This document shows, in pieces, positions 16,716 through 25,362 of a stretch of 41,497 nt of DNA (position 1 is the first letter of the stretch; each line of letters opens with the position of its first letter). The notes under the pieces were generated by a model. It was not told the DNA's origin and did no database searches. It saw only the letters and a program-made list of their open reading frames with translations. The translations under genes and the position numbers were made by a program. Location: contig CAKQMS010000028.1 in assembly GCA_934254985.1 (NCBI GenBank), positions 1 to 41,497 of the forward strand, in the 5' to 3' direction. The stretch comes from an uncultured Prevotella sp. (GTDB lineage Bacteria; Bacteroidota; Bacteroidia; Bacteroidales; Bacteroidaceae).

Positions 16716-16825
16716 AATGCGAATAGTCTCATTAGCGTTTGCGACTAGTCTCGTTAGCTAATGCGACTAGTCTCGTTAGCGATTGCGAACAGTCGCATTG
16801 GGCATCAAGAATAGTCGCATTTTTC
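16716..16825. repeat. 22-bp tandem repeat, five degenerate copies
   Basis: Five consecutive 22-bp units can be aligned, with consensus close to AATGCGACTAGTCTCGTTAGCG. The two central copies are nearly identical and the outer ones diverge, more so toward the right. Each central unit contains the palindrome GACTAGTC. The array lies about 130 bp upstream of the purL promoter, in a 530-bp gene-free stretch. Confidence 0.9.
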
Positions 16826-16881
16826 AGGATGATTATTTGGTTTTGCTTTTGTTTATTATTGTTTAGATTCTACCATTGAAA

Positions 16882-16918
16882 TAAAAAGAAAAAGGTAGGC
16901 TCATATCTGAACCTACCT
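16882..16918 (-). terminator. Terminator of the outer-membrane protein gene
   Basis: On the minus strand AGGTAGG and CCTACCT form a stem that is followed by TTTTTCTTTTT. This is a good intrinsic terminator for the gene ending at 16953. Confidence 0.8.
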
Positions 16919-16952
16919 CATTATTATAATTATAAAATAATTCTAACTTAGA

Positions 16953-17531
16953 TTACAAAGAGAACTTGTAGCCAAGAGTAATCTGGAATACGCTGTTCTT
17001 AGAGTCTACATCGTCCATAATCTTTGTTACGCCCCAGTTGTAGCGAGCATCAAGAACGATATTCTGATACTGATAAGAAACACCTACAGGAATAGCAAGG
17101 TCAAAACCCTTTACGTCGTCCAAATCAGCCTCTACAGAACCACCAGAAACTTCACCCTTCATTTTAGCAGAAAGCTTGAAACTTGGCTGAATACCCAACT
17201 TAACAGCAAGACCTGGAGCTACATAAACATTAGCAAGAATAGGAACGTTCAAATAGTCGAGCTTCATTGTTACGTCAACACCTTCTACTGTTTCCTTAGC
17301 TCCCTGCATAGAATAAATCAAACCAGCGCTCACGCCGATCATATCTGTAACGCCATATTCAAATTCTGCACCAGCAGCCAAACCAATACGAGCGTCTGCA
17401 TCGTCAGCATCTGTAACGTTAGCGATGTTTAAACCAACTTTAGGCTGGATAGTAATCTGACCTACTGCGTTCTGTGCAAATGTAGCTACTGATACCAACA
17501 TCATAGCTGCAGCTAAAAACATTTTCTTCAT
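16953..17531 (-). CDS. Outer-membrane beta-barrel protein, PorT-like
   Basis: This 192-residue protein has a signal peptide (about 1-19, ending VATFAQ) and eight or so amphipathic strands. It ends in LGYKFSL with alternating aromatics, as in small outer-membrane barrels. The segments QPKVGLNIANVTDADDADARIGLAAGAEFEYG and LDYLNVPILANVYVAPGLAVKLG fit the outer-membrane beta-barrel family used by Bacteroidetes (PorT-like porin family). Its function is probably structural or minor transport. It is a single-gene unit with its own strong promoter and terminator, and its codon use suggests high expression. Confidence 0.85.
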   Translation of the reverse strand: MKKMFLAAAMMLVSVATFAQNAVGQITIQPKVGLNIANVTDADDADARIGLAAGAEFEYGVTDMIGVSAGLIYSMQGAKETVEGVDVTMKLDYLNVPILANVYVAPGLAVKLGIQPSFKLSAKMKGEVSGGSVEADLDDVKGFDLAIPVGVSYQYQNIVLDARYNWGVTKIMDDVDSKNSVFQITLGYKFSL

Positions 17532-17613
17532 AATTTGTGTAAGTTTAAGTTAATAAAAGAACTTTTCTTTTGATTAAAAGAGTCATTCCGTTAAAATCAT
17601 CTAACATTAAGCG

Positions 17614-17644
17614 CAAATATAAAGCTATTATTTGATTCAACAAA
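17614..17644 (-). promoter_or_regulatory. Promoter of the outer-membrane protein gene
   Basis: On the minus strand TTTG (17641-17644), exactly 19 bases and TATATTTG (17614-17621) give a full match to the Bacteroidetes consensus. The leader is about 75 nt. Confidence 0.85.
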
Positions 17645-17733
17645 ACAAAATGGCAAAAAACTTATAATTTGCATATTAAATAGTTAATAATTGCCATATT
17701 GTTGCAACAATCACATACTTATTGCATAAAGAA

Positions 17734-17773
17734 GGTGACCATTGTCACATCCGTACGATGCGCCATGGTCACC
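17734..17773 (-). terminator. Hairpin after the caspase-locus HTH gene
   Basis: GGTGACCAT and ATGGTCACC (9 bp, perfect) flank a 22-nt loop. On the minus strand the stem is followed by TTCTTTAT. It probably ends the transcript of the 17.8-25.3 kb operon and separates it from the outer-membrane protein promoter. Confidence 0.6.
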
Positions 17774-17822
17774 TACAAGGGTATTAAGTTTAAGTTCGTT
17801 ACTAAATAATCTCTTTAAACAA

Positions 17823-18023
17823 TCAAAGATTGTCTGACAAGTCCTTGAAAAAGTCTCTTCCAAGCACTCGCGATATTTCGGCAAGAAGAGCAGTATCTAT
17901 ACTGTTTCTTGACAAGCATCTATAGATAGAGGAGCGATTGCACCCCAGCTCTTTAGCAAGCCATCCCGCAGAAAGACCTTGCTTGTCAAGCTCTTCTTTT
18001 ATAATCTGTCCTATGCTCAACAT
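17823..18023 (-). CDS. Small HTH DNA-binding protein
   Basis: This 66-residue protein is a single helix-turn-helix domain. IIKEELDKQGLSAGWLAKELGCNRSSIYRCLSR resembles the first four helices of XRE-type repressors. AGWLAKELGC corresponds to helix 2 and NRSSIYRCLS to the recognition helix. No second domain is present. It starts 31 bases after the preceding gene of the caspase locus and is followed by a hairpin, so it is probably the last gene of that operon and may regulate it. Which DNA it binds is unknown. Confidence 0.78.
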   Translation of the reverse strand: MLSIGQIIKEELDKQGLSAGWLAKELGCNRSSIYRCLSRNSIDTALLAEISRVLGRDFFKDLSDNL

Positions 18024-18054
18024 AGCAGTATTAGTTTTTAATGGAATTTTATCA

Positions 18055-19464
18055 TTAGAAGCTTACACCAACACCTATTGAGAATTTCTGTGTTTCCATG
18101 TAATCCTTCAAGTGTGAATCCATGGCGAAACGATATTGATAGGTGAATCTTACTGCGAAATATGAATATTTAACGCAGATACCCATTACAGGCGATATTG
18201 CCCATGCTGCATTTACCTTTTCGTCATCGGCAGTATATTCTGCTTTCTTCTTCTTTTTCGAAGAATCGTTGCTTGAAGATGGCTTCAAGATGCCATTAGG
18301 GTCGTCAGGGAATCCTTCTTTGTTAGGATAGATTTCGTCTTGATCCTCGCCAACAGTATAGTCGCCATAATAGAACTTAGTGGTGGCACCAGGACCGAAG
18401 AATACCCATACAGGGTTAGCTATCTTAACAGTCCAACCGAAACCTACATTGATTTCAGGAGCATCAGGGATAGCACAATCGTTGCGCATCATTTCAAACA
18501 CTTTGTTGTTGATACTCATCTGGAAGAAGCCACCAACTTTGTGCATATTGTACTTACCATACGAGAAGCCGACAGGAGTATCCTTAACATATTCGTAGGT
18601 AAGCACTCTTGCATGATCTTTCTTTTGGTTAATCAAGTTGTCGATGCGGTTTATCTGTTCCTGAGCTTGCACCTTAGTGGCACAGTCGTTTCTTACCACA
18701 CGCTCGTAGAGGAACTTTGCCTTCTCGTATTGTTTATCATTGAAATAATATTCAGCCTGCTTGAAATCCATCTCGCACTCTGTCACAAACTTTGTGATAC
18801 AGCTGTTATAGCGATTCGAAGCAAAGGTGTCGTAAGGGTTAAGATTCATCACACGGTTGAAATAGCGGCTTGCTTGGCTATAGTTCAACAGCTTATAGTT
18901 TTCTTCACCCATATTGCGATTATAGATAAGAGAGTCTACAAGGGCAATATTGCTATTGTTTTCCAATGTATCTACATCTGAGCAGTCGCGTGCCACCTCA
19001 AACTGGTCGCGTGCCTCTTGATAGTTCATATTCTTGAGCTCTTCCATACCCTTGTTTCTGTGACCACGATAGCAACCTGCGTCAACAGAGCTATTTGGGT
19101 CTACAGCCTGGAATGTCAGCACTTGCTTTGGCTGTATGTCTTCAAGGTCTACAGTAACAGTAGAATATCCTGGCGACATGATAGAGAGAGCTCTGCCACG
19201 ATATTTACTTCCTGTAGGAAACTCAATATAGTATACACAGTCGGAACCCTCGGTAGCAACGTTGTAAGGGTCGGCGCTCTTATCCATTGTAGAAGTAAAA
19301 GTAAGAGGTATCGACTTGTTGCATTTCACTATAACCACGGCTTTGTCGTTGTCGCCTGTATATACATCATTAGGTTGCGACACATCTGTGACCTGCAATA
19401 CATTTTGAGCCATCATGACTTGTGCAAAGACAAGCATCATGAGGAGAGAAACTAATTTCTTCAT
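18055..19464 (-). CDS. PEGA-like/TPR outer-membrane protein
   Basis: The frame is open to 19611, but the ATG at 19464 starts a clear signal peptide (MKKLVSLLMMLVFAQVMMAQ), so a 469-residue protein is preferred. After it comes a beta-rich domain (about 20-115) like the surface PEGA type (YYIEFPTGSKYRGRALSIMSPGY). Several TPR-like helical pairs follow (about 125-270: NYQEARDQFEVARD, NYSQASRYFNRVMNLNP, QYEKAKFLYERVV). The last 180 residues look like a beta-barrel, ending in QKFSIGVGVSF with a terminal Phe. A Lys/Ser-rich insert (SSNDSSKKKKKAEY) lies in a likely loop. It is probably an outer-membrane protein with periplasmic TPRs that could hold partners such as the caspase-like protein encoded upstream. 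Confidence 0.75.
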   Translation of the reverse strand: MKKLVSLLMMLVFAQVMMAQNVLQVTDVSQPNDVYTGDNDKAVVIVKCNKSIPLTFTSTMDKSADPYNVATEGSDCVYYIEFPTGSKYRGRALSIMSPGYSTVTVDLEDIQPKQVLTFQAVDPNSSVDAGCYRGHRNKGMEELKNMNYQEARDQFEVARDCSDVDTLENNSNIALVDSLIYNRNMGEENYKLLNYSQASRYFNRVMNLNPYDTFASNRYNSCITKFVTECEMDFKQAEYYFNDKQYEKAKFLYERVVRNDCATKVQAQEQINRIDNLINQKKDHARVLTYEYVKDTPVGFSYGKYNMHKVGGFFQMSINNKVFEMMRNDCAIPDAPEINVGFGWTVKIANPVWVFFGPGATTKFYYGDYTVGEDQDEIYPNKEGFPDDPNGILKPSSSNDSSKKKKKAEYTADDEKVNAAWAISPVMGICVKYSYFAVRFTYQYRFAMDSHLKDYMETQKFSIGVGVSF

Positions 19465-19523
19465 AGTCTTTTGTTTTTTGATGTTATTTTTTTTGGATTT
19501 TTGTAACTTGTTGTCACCAGATA

Positions 19524-20525
19524 CTATCTCACGATTCTGAAAGAGCCTAAATGGAAGACATCTTTCTTCTGAGTCACCACATTGCCTGCAGTATCTTTGT
19601 AAGGCTGCCATGTGCGAACCTGAATCAGAGGATTGTTAGAGTCGCGGAAGTCGACCATTAAGAATAGATAACCCTCATCATGATATCTGTCTGTTCGCCA
19701 TAGCTGCTTCAATGTAACTCCATATATATTGTCGTATTTAGGATGCTCAACAATCTCGATATCTGAGAACTTCACATTTATATATTTCACGGTCTTAAAC
19801 ACCTTCGACAATCTTTCAAGATATTCTTGCTTTGTCTGCTTGATGTATACCACCTTATTATTATTAAGCGTCATGCGAGTCATATCAGAATTTGGCTTTT
19901 CTTTCACCACACGACCAGTAATGATAAGCGCCTTGTCGCTAAACACGCTATTCAGCATCTCGTTGTCTTTACGATTGTAGGCGGTTCTGAAATTCTCTAT
20001 GAAGTCAACAATAACCTGTCGGCGTGCATAGTCAAGATCCGACTGCTTCTCTGCCATAAGCTCTTCATATCGATTCATGTCAATTGCTATTGCCACATTC
20101 GATATCAATCCATCAGGATCAAAGCTGATGGTGAGCTCTTGGCGAGCTTCATTCTCATCGGCTTCGAGCATGTCGACAGGAATACCTCTTACCTGATAGC
20201 CGGTGCTGGTTTTCAAGCAACGACTATTTATCGTCATTGGAGGACAGCTAAACGAGCTACTCTTCCATATTTGCTTTATTCCCTCTATAGCAGGCTTTGA
20301 TACATTGTCTTTAGAGAGTTTTACGCTCTTGTCGCCATTTTCTGCTGCAATTCGGAATGCCTCTATCAGCTTGTTGACATTATCCTCCATCGTAGCCTTC
20401 AGTTCGGGCGAAATGGCACCGTCTGTAATTTTGAAAGTCGTGGTTGCAGTCACACCTGATGCAATAAACCAACAACAGCAGATTAAGAGTACTAATTTAA
20501 ATAATGAATGTTGTTGCATTTTCAT
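19524..20525 (-). CDS. Secreted protein with NTF2-like C-terminal half
   Basis: This 333-residue protein has a signal peptide of about 27 residues (LLICCCWFIASGVTATTT). The N-terminal half (about 30-155) is of unknown fold and contains paired cysteines. The C-terminal half (about 160-333) has the pattern of the NTF2/SnoaL-like cone fold: FIENFRTAYNRKDNEMLNSVFSDKALIITG, then YLERLSKVFKTVKYINVKFSDIEI, then GVTLKQLWRTDRY and VDFRDSNNPLIQVRTWQP. In secreted proteins this fold usually binds a ligand or mediates assembly. It starts four bases after the end of the gene before it in the caspase locus. Confidence 0.75.
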   Translation of the reverse strand: MKMQQHSLFKLVLLICCCWFIASGVTATTTFKITDGAISPELKATMEDNVNKLIEAFRIAAENGDKSVKLSKDNVSKPAIEGIKQIWKSSSFSCPPMTINSRCLKTSTGYQVRGIPVDMLEADENEARQELTISFDPDGLISNVAIAIDMNRYEELMAEKQSDLDYARRQVIVDFIENFRTAYNRKDNEMLNSVFSDKALIITGRVVKEKPNSDMTRMTLNNNKVVYIKQTKQEYLERLSKVFKTVKYINVKFSDIEIVEHPKYDNIYGVTLKQLWRTDRYHDEGYLFLMVDFRDSNNPLIQVRTWQPYKDTAGNVVTQKKDVFHLGSFRIVR

Positions 20526-20529
20526 ATTA

Positions 20530-21183
20530 TTATTTGCTTGTTCTAATTATTGATTTTACGTCTTCTTGCGGTATGTTAGTATATAGTTTTGCGCTAAACA
20601 CGCCTTTATCTTTAAACATCTGATTTGAAGGAATATCCAACAAGAACATATGGATATAGTTTTTTCCCGGATTATGGAACACCAATATTGCTTGTATCAA
20701 ATCTTTGTCGATTTTAGTAACACTACAATAGCTATCCATGTTTGCATCGAGAACATAGAAGATAGAGTGTAATGGTATGGTGAAAGTTTTCTTCACGTTT
20801 CCATATTGATTGTGTGTTATCTTTAGCAGATAGCTATTATCAACGACATTCATCAGAGTGTTTACCATCGACTCAAGCGGATAGCGCTGGTCGTATAGTG
20901 GCTTTTTCTTAGAATAGTCGATATAGACATCTGAGGTAAGAGAGTTTATCTGAAACGAGTTTCCTTTCAGCAACTTCACATTATTCTCGGCTGTTGAAGT
21001 AAGGATTTTCTTATTCAGTTCTACGCTCCTGATGAAATGCTCGCCACCAGTATTGTTAGCCAACTGCTCATATACTAAAGCATCGGCTTCGGCTTTATCA
21101 AGCGAGCGATTCTGCGCTACAGTAATTGTTGGCAACAGAAAGAATAACGAGCACAAGGCTAATGCAAATCTTTTCATCTTCAT
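20530..21183 (-). CDS. Secreted protein of unknown function (caspase locus)
   Basis: The reading frame extends upstream to 21291, but the ATG at 21183 begins a clean signal peptide (MKMKRFALALCSLFFLLPTITVAQ) and removes an overlap with the preceding gene, giving 217 residues. No known domain is evident. The mature part mixes helical N-terminal sequence (SLDKAEADALVYEQLANN) with strand-like segments (SYLLKITHNQYGNVKKTFTIPLHSIFYVLD). It is compactly arranged with the NTF2-like gene downstream (four-base gap). Its role can be guessed only from the locus: an envelope component of the caspase system. Confidence 0.7.
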   Translation of the reverse strand: MKMKRFALALCSLFFLLPTITVAQNRSLDKAEADALVYEQLANNTGGEHFIRSVELNKKILTSTAENNVKLLKGNSFQINSLTSDVYIDYSKKKPLYDQRYPLESMVNTLMNVVDNSYLLKITHNQYGNVKKTFTIPLHSIFYVLDANMDSYCSVTKIDKDLIQAILVFHNPGKNYIHMFLLDIPSNQMFKDKGVFSAKLYTNIPQEDVKSIIRTSK

Positions 21184-21227
21184 ATGGCTTAATGTTGAAT
21201 GGTTATTATATATATAATAGGTGTATA

Positions 21228-22157
21228 CTATCTGGTCTGAATGAATCGGCGTGTCACACCAACCTTGACATCCTTGATTGGCATTGCACATTTCTTCAAT
21301 GGCTCCATCAATATACTGAAGTTTACAGGATGCGCTGTTGCCACCATTACGAAAGCATCGTCTGAAGGTACGTCGGATGTGATAAAAGGCTCGGTCTTGA
21401 AGCTAACGGTAGACTTTGCTGGTATCAGCAAGTTTGCACATGTAGCCTCTTCATCCATTGGCAACACCATATATTTATTGCCTGCTTTATCAATATTGAG
21501 CACATTCACATAGAGCATCTCTTCGGTATCATTCTTCACTCTGACGTAACAAGCGGTATTTGGCTTCACCTCATCCTTTAATGGCAAACCTGTTTGCACA
21601 TCTACGATATCCATAGCCACAGCATAGTCGGAAATGAGATTGTTGCTACGTGCAAACATCTGCTCCTCTGAAGAGCCATGCGAGTTAGTGCCTTCATTCA
21701 ATATATCTACCAGACGAGCCATCATCAAAGAGTCTGTCGATACTGCTCGGTATGAAGTACCTGTAACTTGCATATAAGCATCTGGGTGCTTCATCATCTT
21801 GTCGGCAGAAGTAAACAGTTGCTTCACGAGATATCCCATATATTGCTTCGTCAACGACTTGGTGCGCTTGTCGACACTACTAAGCAAGTCTTTCACCCTA
21901 TGCTCGCCAACCTTAGTGAATGAGAACATAGAGAGCTTGGCTTCATCAAGTATCGTCACCGCACTCTCTGATGTAATCTTCAGTTTAGTGTTTGGAGTGA
22001 CATACTGGCGTGCAGCCAACGGCCTTTGTTTACCAGCTTGGTCTACATATGCTTTTCCAACTACTGAGTAAACCACATATTTCTGTGCTTTAGCTCCAGA
22101 GCATATCAGTAGCATAAGCATAAGCACAAATAGTGAAATTGGATTATTATTTCTCAT
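21228..22157 (-). CDS. FecR-like/DUF4384 secreted protein
   Basis: This 309-residue protein has a signal peptide (about 1-24, ending SGAKAQ). Residues about 27-90 resemble a FecR-type periplasmic domain (VVYSVVGKAYVDQAGKQRPLAARQYVTPNTKLKITSESAVTILDE). The C-terminal half (about 170-290) resembles DUF4384, with LPLKDEVKPNTACYVRVKNDTEEMLYVNVLNIDKAGNKYMVLP. DUF4384 domains are commonly fused or adjacent to caspase-fold proteins in bacteria, where they may bind a signal. It overlaps the caspase gene upstream by 11 bases, so the two are translationally coupled and probably act together in the periplasm. Confidence 0.78.
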   Translation of the reverse strand: MRNNNPISLFVLMLMLLICSGAKAQKYVVYSVVGKAYVDQAGKQRPLAARQYVTPNTKLKITSESAVTILDEAKLSMFSFTKVGEHRVKDLLSSVDKRTKSLTKQYMGYLVKQLFTSADKMMKHPDAYMQVTGTSYRAVSTDSLMMARLVDILNEGTNSHGSSEEQMFARSNNLISDYAVAMDIVDVQTGLPLKDEVKPNTACYVRVKNDTEEMLYVNVLNIDKAGNKYMVLPMDEEATCANLLIPAKSTVSFKTEPFITSDVPSDDAFVMVATAHPVNFSILMEPLKKCAMPIKDVKVGVTRRFIQTR

Positions 22158-24114
22158 AATTGAAAAGATTAAAATGTTCTATACCATTTGGATTTATAAA
22201 GATTGGAGTCTGCTTGAAGTCGGTAAGTTTGCGCACCTCTTTATATAAGAAGTGTTCAAGCTCCTGAGTAGACAATCCTTCTGTATGCTCTTCCTTGGCG
22301 CCACCATTGAATGCGGCAACAAGAGATTTTGTGAAAGCACCATTACCCCACGACTCATCCTCACGCGACTTGGTGTCAGACGAACTTGAGGCATAGAGCA
22401 ACATACCATTCTTAGAACGCTTTAGTTGTTCTACGAAATGGGCTGTAGCAGCAGAACGTCCGCCCTCAAACAATGCTCCCGAATAGCAAGCATCGACAAA
22501 AGCTATCAGCTTACCGTTTATATCTTCTGCCTCATTACGGAAATCGGCAGCGCTAAAGCATTCGTATAGCTTACTTGAGTTGCATCCGTATGGCATGAAA
22601 TAGAAGCGATCTTTCTCATCTCGCATACCATGACCGGCATAGAAGAATATGCACACGTCATTAGGCGACGACTCTTGCTTCAGCCATTCCATAGCCTCAA
22701 AGATATCTGCACGTGTAGCCTCGCTATCGCACAACACTTTCACCTGCACATCCTCGTATGGCAAACCTTTCTTTGTGGCTATTACCTTTGCGAAATCTTG
22801 TGCATCTTTACATGTAAATCTTAGCTTTGGCAACTTCGGATCATTATAATCGCCTACGCCAATGGCCACAACAAACAGTTTTGGCAATTCGAACGAAGTG
22901 GATTCTCTGACAAGACGAATCACAGCAGGCTCGCTATTACCATTGCTATTTTGAGCATACATCATAACAGTACAATCATGACGTGGCAAATCTACATCTA
23001 TGGTGTTTGCTGCCCTTACGGCACGCGTTGTTGGCTGGCGCTGTCCATCAACCATAACAACTACTCGTGTGCTATCTGGGCATCCATTAGTAAGAAGTTG
23101 GTATTTCAACTTCAACTGATCAGTATGGAACAAAGACTGATCTTCTGGATATAGTATCTTTAGCGTAGGAGGCATCTTTGTTGAAGCTGCTGGTGCAGGT
23201 GAGGCAACTGGCGTTGTTGAAACAGCTGGCGTTGTTGAGGTAGCAGGAGCAGACGACACATTTGCCTGACCATTTAACTTTTGAAGTTGTTTTGGTCCTG
23301 GTATTAGGTTTGGACTTGCCGCTACAGTTTCTGCTTTTACTTTAGCTGTAGCAGTCTGCTGAGCGCTTTCAACCTTATTAACTTTTACACTATTATCTGC
23401 CTTCTCTTCACCAGGGATATCTACTTCAATAGTAAAATCATCAGTCAAGGTTTCTTTCTTGCTGACTGCAACTTCCTTACTATTACCAACTTCCTCAGCT
23501 TGGGTGTTATCAGTTTTTGCAGCCTGTGGCTTATCAGCTACGGCAGTCTGAGCATTATCAGTTGTAGCCGTCTGAGGTTTATCAACGACTTCTGTCTGTG
23601 CCTCTACTTTAGAACCTTCAGCTCTTGCATACCACTTTTTACCCAGTTCTTCATCTTGCTCCACAAGAACTCCCTTTGTATAGCAATCAGCAAGCGTAAT
23701 TTGAGCACGTTTATAATCATTTTCAGCCGATTGGTTTAGATAGTTGAAAGCCTTATCGTAGTCGCAAGGCACACCACGACCATTCATATAGCAATACGCA
23801 AGATTGTATTGAGCTTTAGCAAAATTCTGTTTTGCAGAACGCTTAAACCACATAGCTGCAGATGTATAGTTACGCGAAATACCTTCGCCAGTATAATAAG
23901 CATAACCAATATCAAACTGAGCCTCAGCATTTCCTTTTTCGGCAGCTTGCAGGTATATCTCTGCCGCACGTTCAAAGCTACCCATGCGATAAAGTGAGTC
24001 TGCTTTATGCAAAAGCAAAGTAGCAGAATCATCATTAGGCATGGCCTGTATTGTTGTCGCAAAGGATGCTATAACAACAATAAACGATGTGAGTACATAT
24101 TTAATTGCCGACAT
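22147..24114 (-). CDS. Secreted Sel1-repeat caspase-family protease
   Basis: This 655-residue protein carries a signal peptide (1-24). Three to four Sel1-like repeats (about 33-165: GNAEAQFDIGYAYYTGEGI, NFAKAQYNLAYCYMNGRGV) come first. A low-complexity linker (about 168-316) follows, with repeated DKPQTA/TDNAQ units and a Pro/Thr/Ser/Ala tract. An Ig-like beta domain (about 317-404) precedes the C-terminal caspase-type C14 domain (about 411-655). The catalytic dyad is intact: His495 in FFYAGHG and Cys543 in FVDACYSG. Caspase-fold enzymes cut after specific side chains, and bacterial ones often act in signalling or cell-death systems. The Sel1 repeats probably recruit partners. The gene overlaps both neighbours, the CHASE2 gene by 14 bases and the FecR-like gene by 11. 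Confidence 0.88.
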   Translation of the reverse strand: MSAIKYVLTSFIVVIASFATTIQAMPNDDSATLLLHKADSLYRMGSFERAAEIYLQAAEKGNAEAQFDIGYAYYTGEGISRNYTSAAMWFKRSAKQNFAKAQYNLAYCYMNGRGVPCDYDKAFNYLNQSAENDYKRAQITLADCYTKGVLVEQDEELGKKWYARAEGSKVEAQTEVVDKPQTATTDNAQTAVADKPQAAKTDNTQAEEVGNSKEVAVSKKETLTDDFTIEVDIPGEEKADNSVKVNKVESAQQTATAKVKAETVAASPNLIPGPKQLQKLNGQANVSSAPATSTTPAVSTTPVASPAPAASTKMPPTLKILYPEDQSLFHTDQLKLKYQLLTNGCPDSTRVVVMVDGQRQPTTRAVRAANTIDVDLPRHDCTVMMYAQNSNGNSEPAVIRLVRESTSFELPKLFVVAIGVGDYNDPKLPKLRFTCKDAQDFAKVIATKKGLPYEDVQVKVLCDSEATRADIFEAMEWLKQESSPNDVCIFFYAGHGMRDEKDRFYFMPYGCNSSKLYECFSAADFRNEAEDINGKLIAFVDACYSGALFEGGRSAATAHFVEQLKRSKNGMLLYASSSSDTKSREDESWGNGAFTKSLVAAFNGGAKEEHTEGLSTQELEHFLYKEVRKLTDFKQTPIFINPNGIEHFNLFNYEK

Positions 24115-25276
24115 AATATATTGATTTTTTAAAGAACTTTATTCTGAGATTATCTGCCAACACCAACACTATCCATTTATATTGCAAGCGAGCGGTCTCA
24201 ACAACCGCTATACCCAACAATGGGTAAAGCAAACTGATATAACAGTTAAACCTGGTGAATAGCAAGAAGTTAAGCCATACGAGAAACGCTGTAAGGAAGA
24301 AATAATATAGTTTCAACCAATATGCATAATAGAATTTATGGTTCTTGATTATCAGGAATCCTGCCCAAGCAGATATATAGCACAATAGTATTGCCATAAT
24401 GATGCTTACCCAATCGCTCACTACATAGATTTTATGATGCGACATAGAAGAAAGCATGGCATAAGCCTGTATCTTCATTCCTGCCATCTTACCAAGAGGA
24501 GTGATATGGGAATCTGCCTCTTCGTTTATTGTGCCAAGAATAACTATCTTGTTTTTAATCAGCTTTTTGTTTTCTATCACTTTATCATGTGGAACTATAA
24601 TAAAGTCGGTGTTTGAGTATTCTATATTGCGCTGCTTAGGAGTCTGTACATGTGGCTTTTCACCTGTATATTTACACACAGCCATATATGGTAGAGAATA
24701 GATATCTTTACCATTAAGATGCTCATTCTGAGAATATCTTCTAATACAACCATAGCCTTCGCCTGAAATCACATTACTGAAAGCCCAAGTAATATCAGCA
24801 TCTATGCCATCAAAGAACGAACGACGAACTTTACGAAAATTGTCGGTTTGGCTATCATAGTCTGTCAGCTTACACGATACAACACCATTCTTTATTCCTG
24901 CAAAAGCATTTATCAAGTACTCGTTTTCCGCCTCGTCGTAGCTTGGACGCTCAAATATCAAGTCTATAACAAACACCTTAGGCTCACATTTGGTTATATC
25001 TTCTATACAATCGGCTATTTCGCGCCTATCATACAGCTCCGTCATATCTACCAAAACAATATCACGATTAATTTCCGTCACTCCATTACTTCCTTGAATT
25101 TCATAATATATATCGGTAATAGAGAAATCAGCAAGCGCCTTCTTAATAGGATTGAAGACAGTAAGATTTATAGAGGCGATTGCAAACAACCACCCAAGCA
25201 ATACTACCATCAAGGTTACTCCAAGATGGTCTATTTTAATAAAGTTCTTTATGTTATTTATCGACAGTTTGTGCAT
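24101..25276 (-). CDS. CHASE2-domain membrane protein
   Basis: This 391-residue inner-membrane protein has one N-terminal helix (about 18-41), a large extracytoplasmic domain (about 45-280) and three C-terminal helices (about 286-310, 322-341 and 345-362). The outer domain matches CHASE2, a sensor domain: IVLVDMTELYDRREIADCIEDI, VFVIDLIFERPSYDEAENEYLINAF, KIVILGTINEEADSHITPLGKMAGMKIQAYAM. CHASE2 normally feeds kinases or cyclases, but here nothing catalytic follows the helices; only a basic tail of about 30 residues remains. It may therefore pass its signal to the caspase encoded next. It is the first gene of the operon, and its stop overlaps the caspase start. Confidence 0.85.
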   Translation of the reverse strand: MHKLSINNIKNFIKIDHLGVTLMVVLLGWLFAIASINLTVFNPIKKALADFSITDIYYEIQGSNGVTEINRDIVLVDMTELYDRREIADCIEDITKCEPKVFVIDLIFERPSYDEAENEYLINAFAGIKNGVVSCKLTDYDSQTDNFRKVRRSFFDGIDADITWAFSNVISGEGYGCIRRYSQNEHLNGKDIYSLPYMAVCKYTGEKPHVQTPKQRNIEYSNTDFIIVPHDKVIENKKLIKNKIVILGTINEEADSHITPLGKMAGMKIQAYAMLSSMSHHKIYVVSDWVSIIMAILLCYISAWAGFLIIKNHKFYYAYWLKLYYFFLTAFLVWLNFLLFTRFNCYISLLYPLLGIAVVETARLQYKWIVLVLADNLRIKFFKKSIYYVGN

Positions 25277-25362
25277 TGCTTGTTATTAATTTCTATGAGT
25301 CTTGATTCCCGTGAGTTTTTGACAAAGATTATGACTTACATAGCTAAATTATAATATTTTTG

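Noticed and set aside
12541..16950. CRISPR array (22-bp and 23-bp repeats)
   Set aside because: Units follow each other without unique spacers, so these are simple tandem repeats. No cas genes are present in the window.
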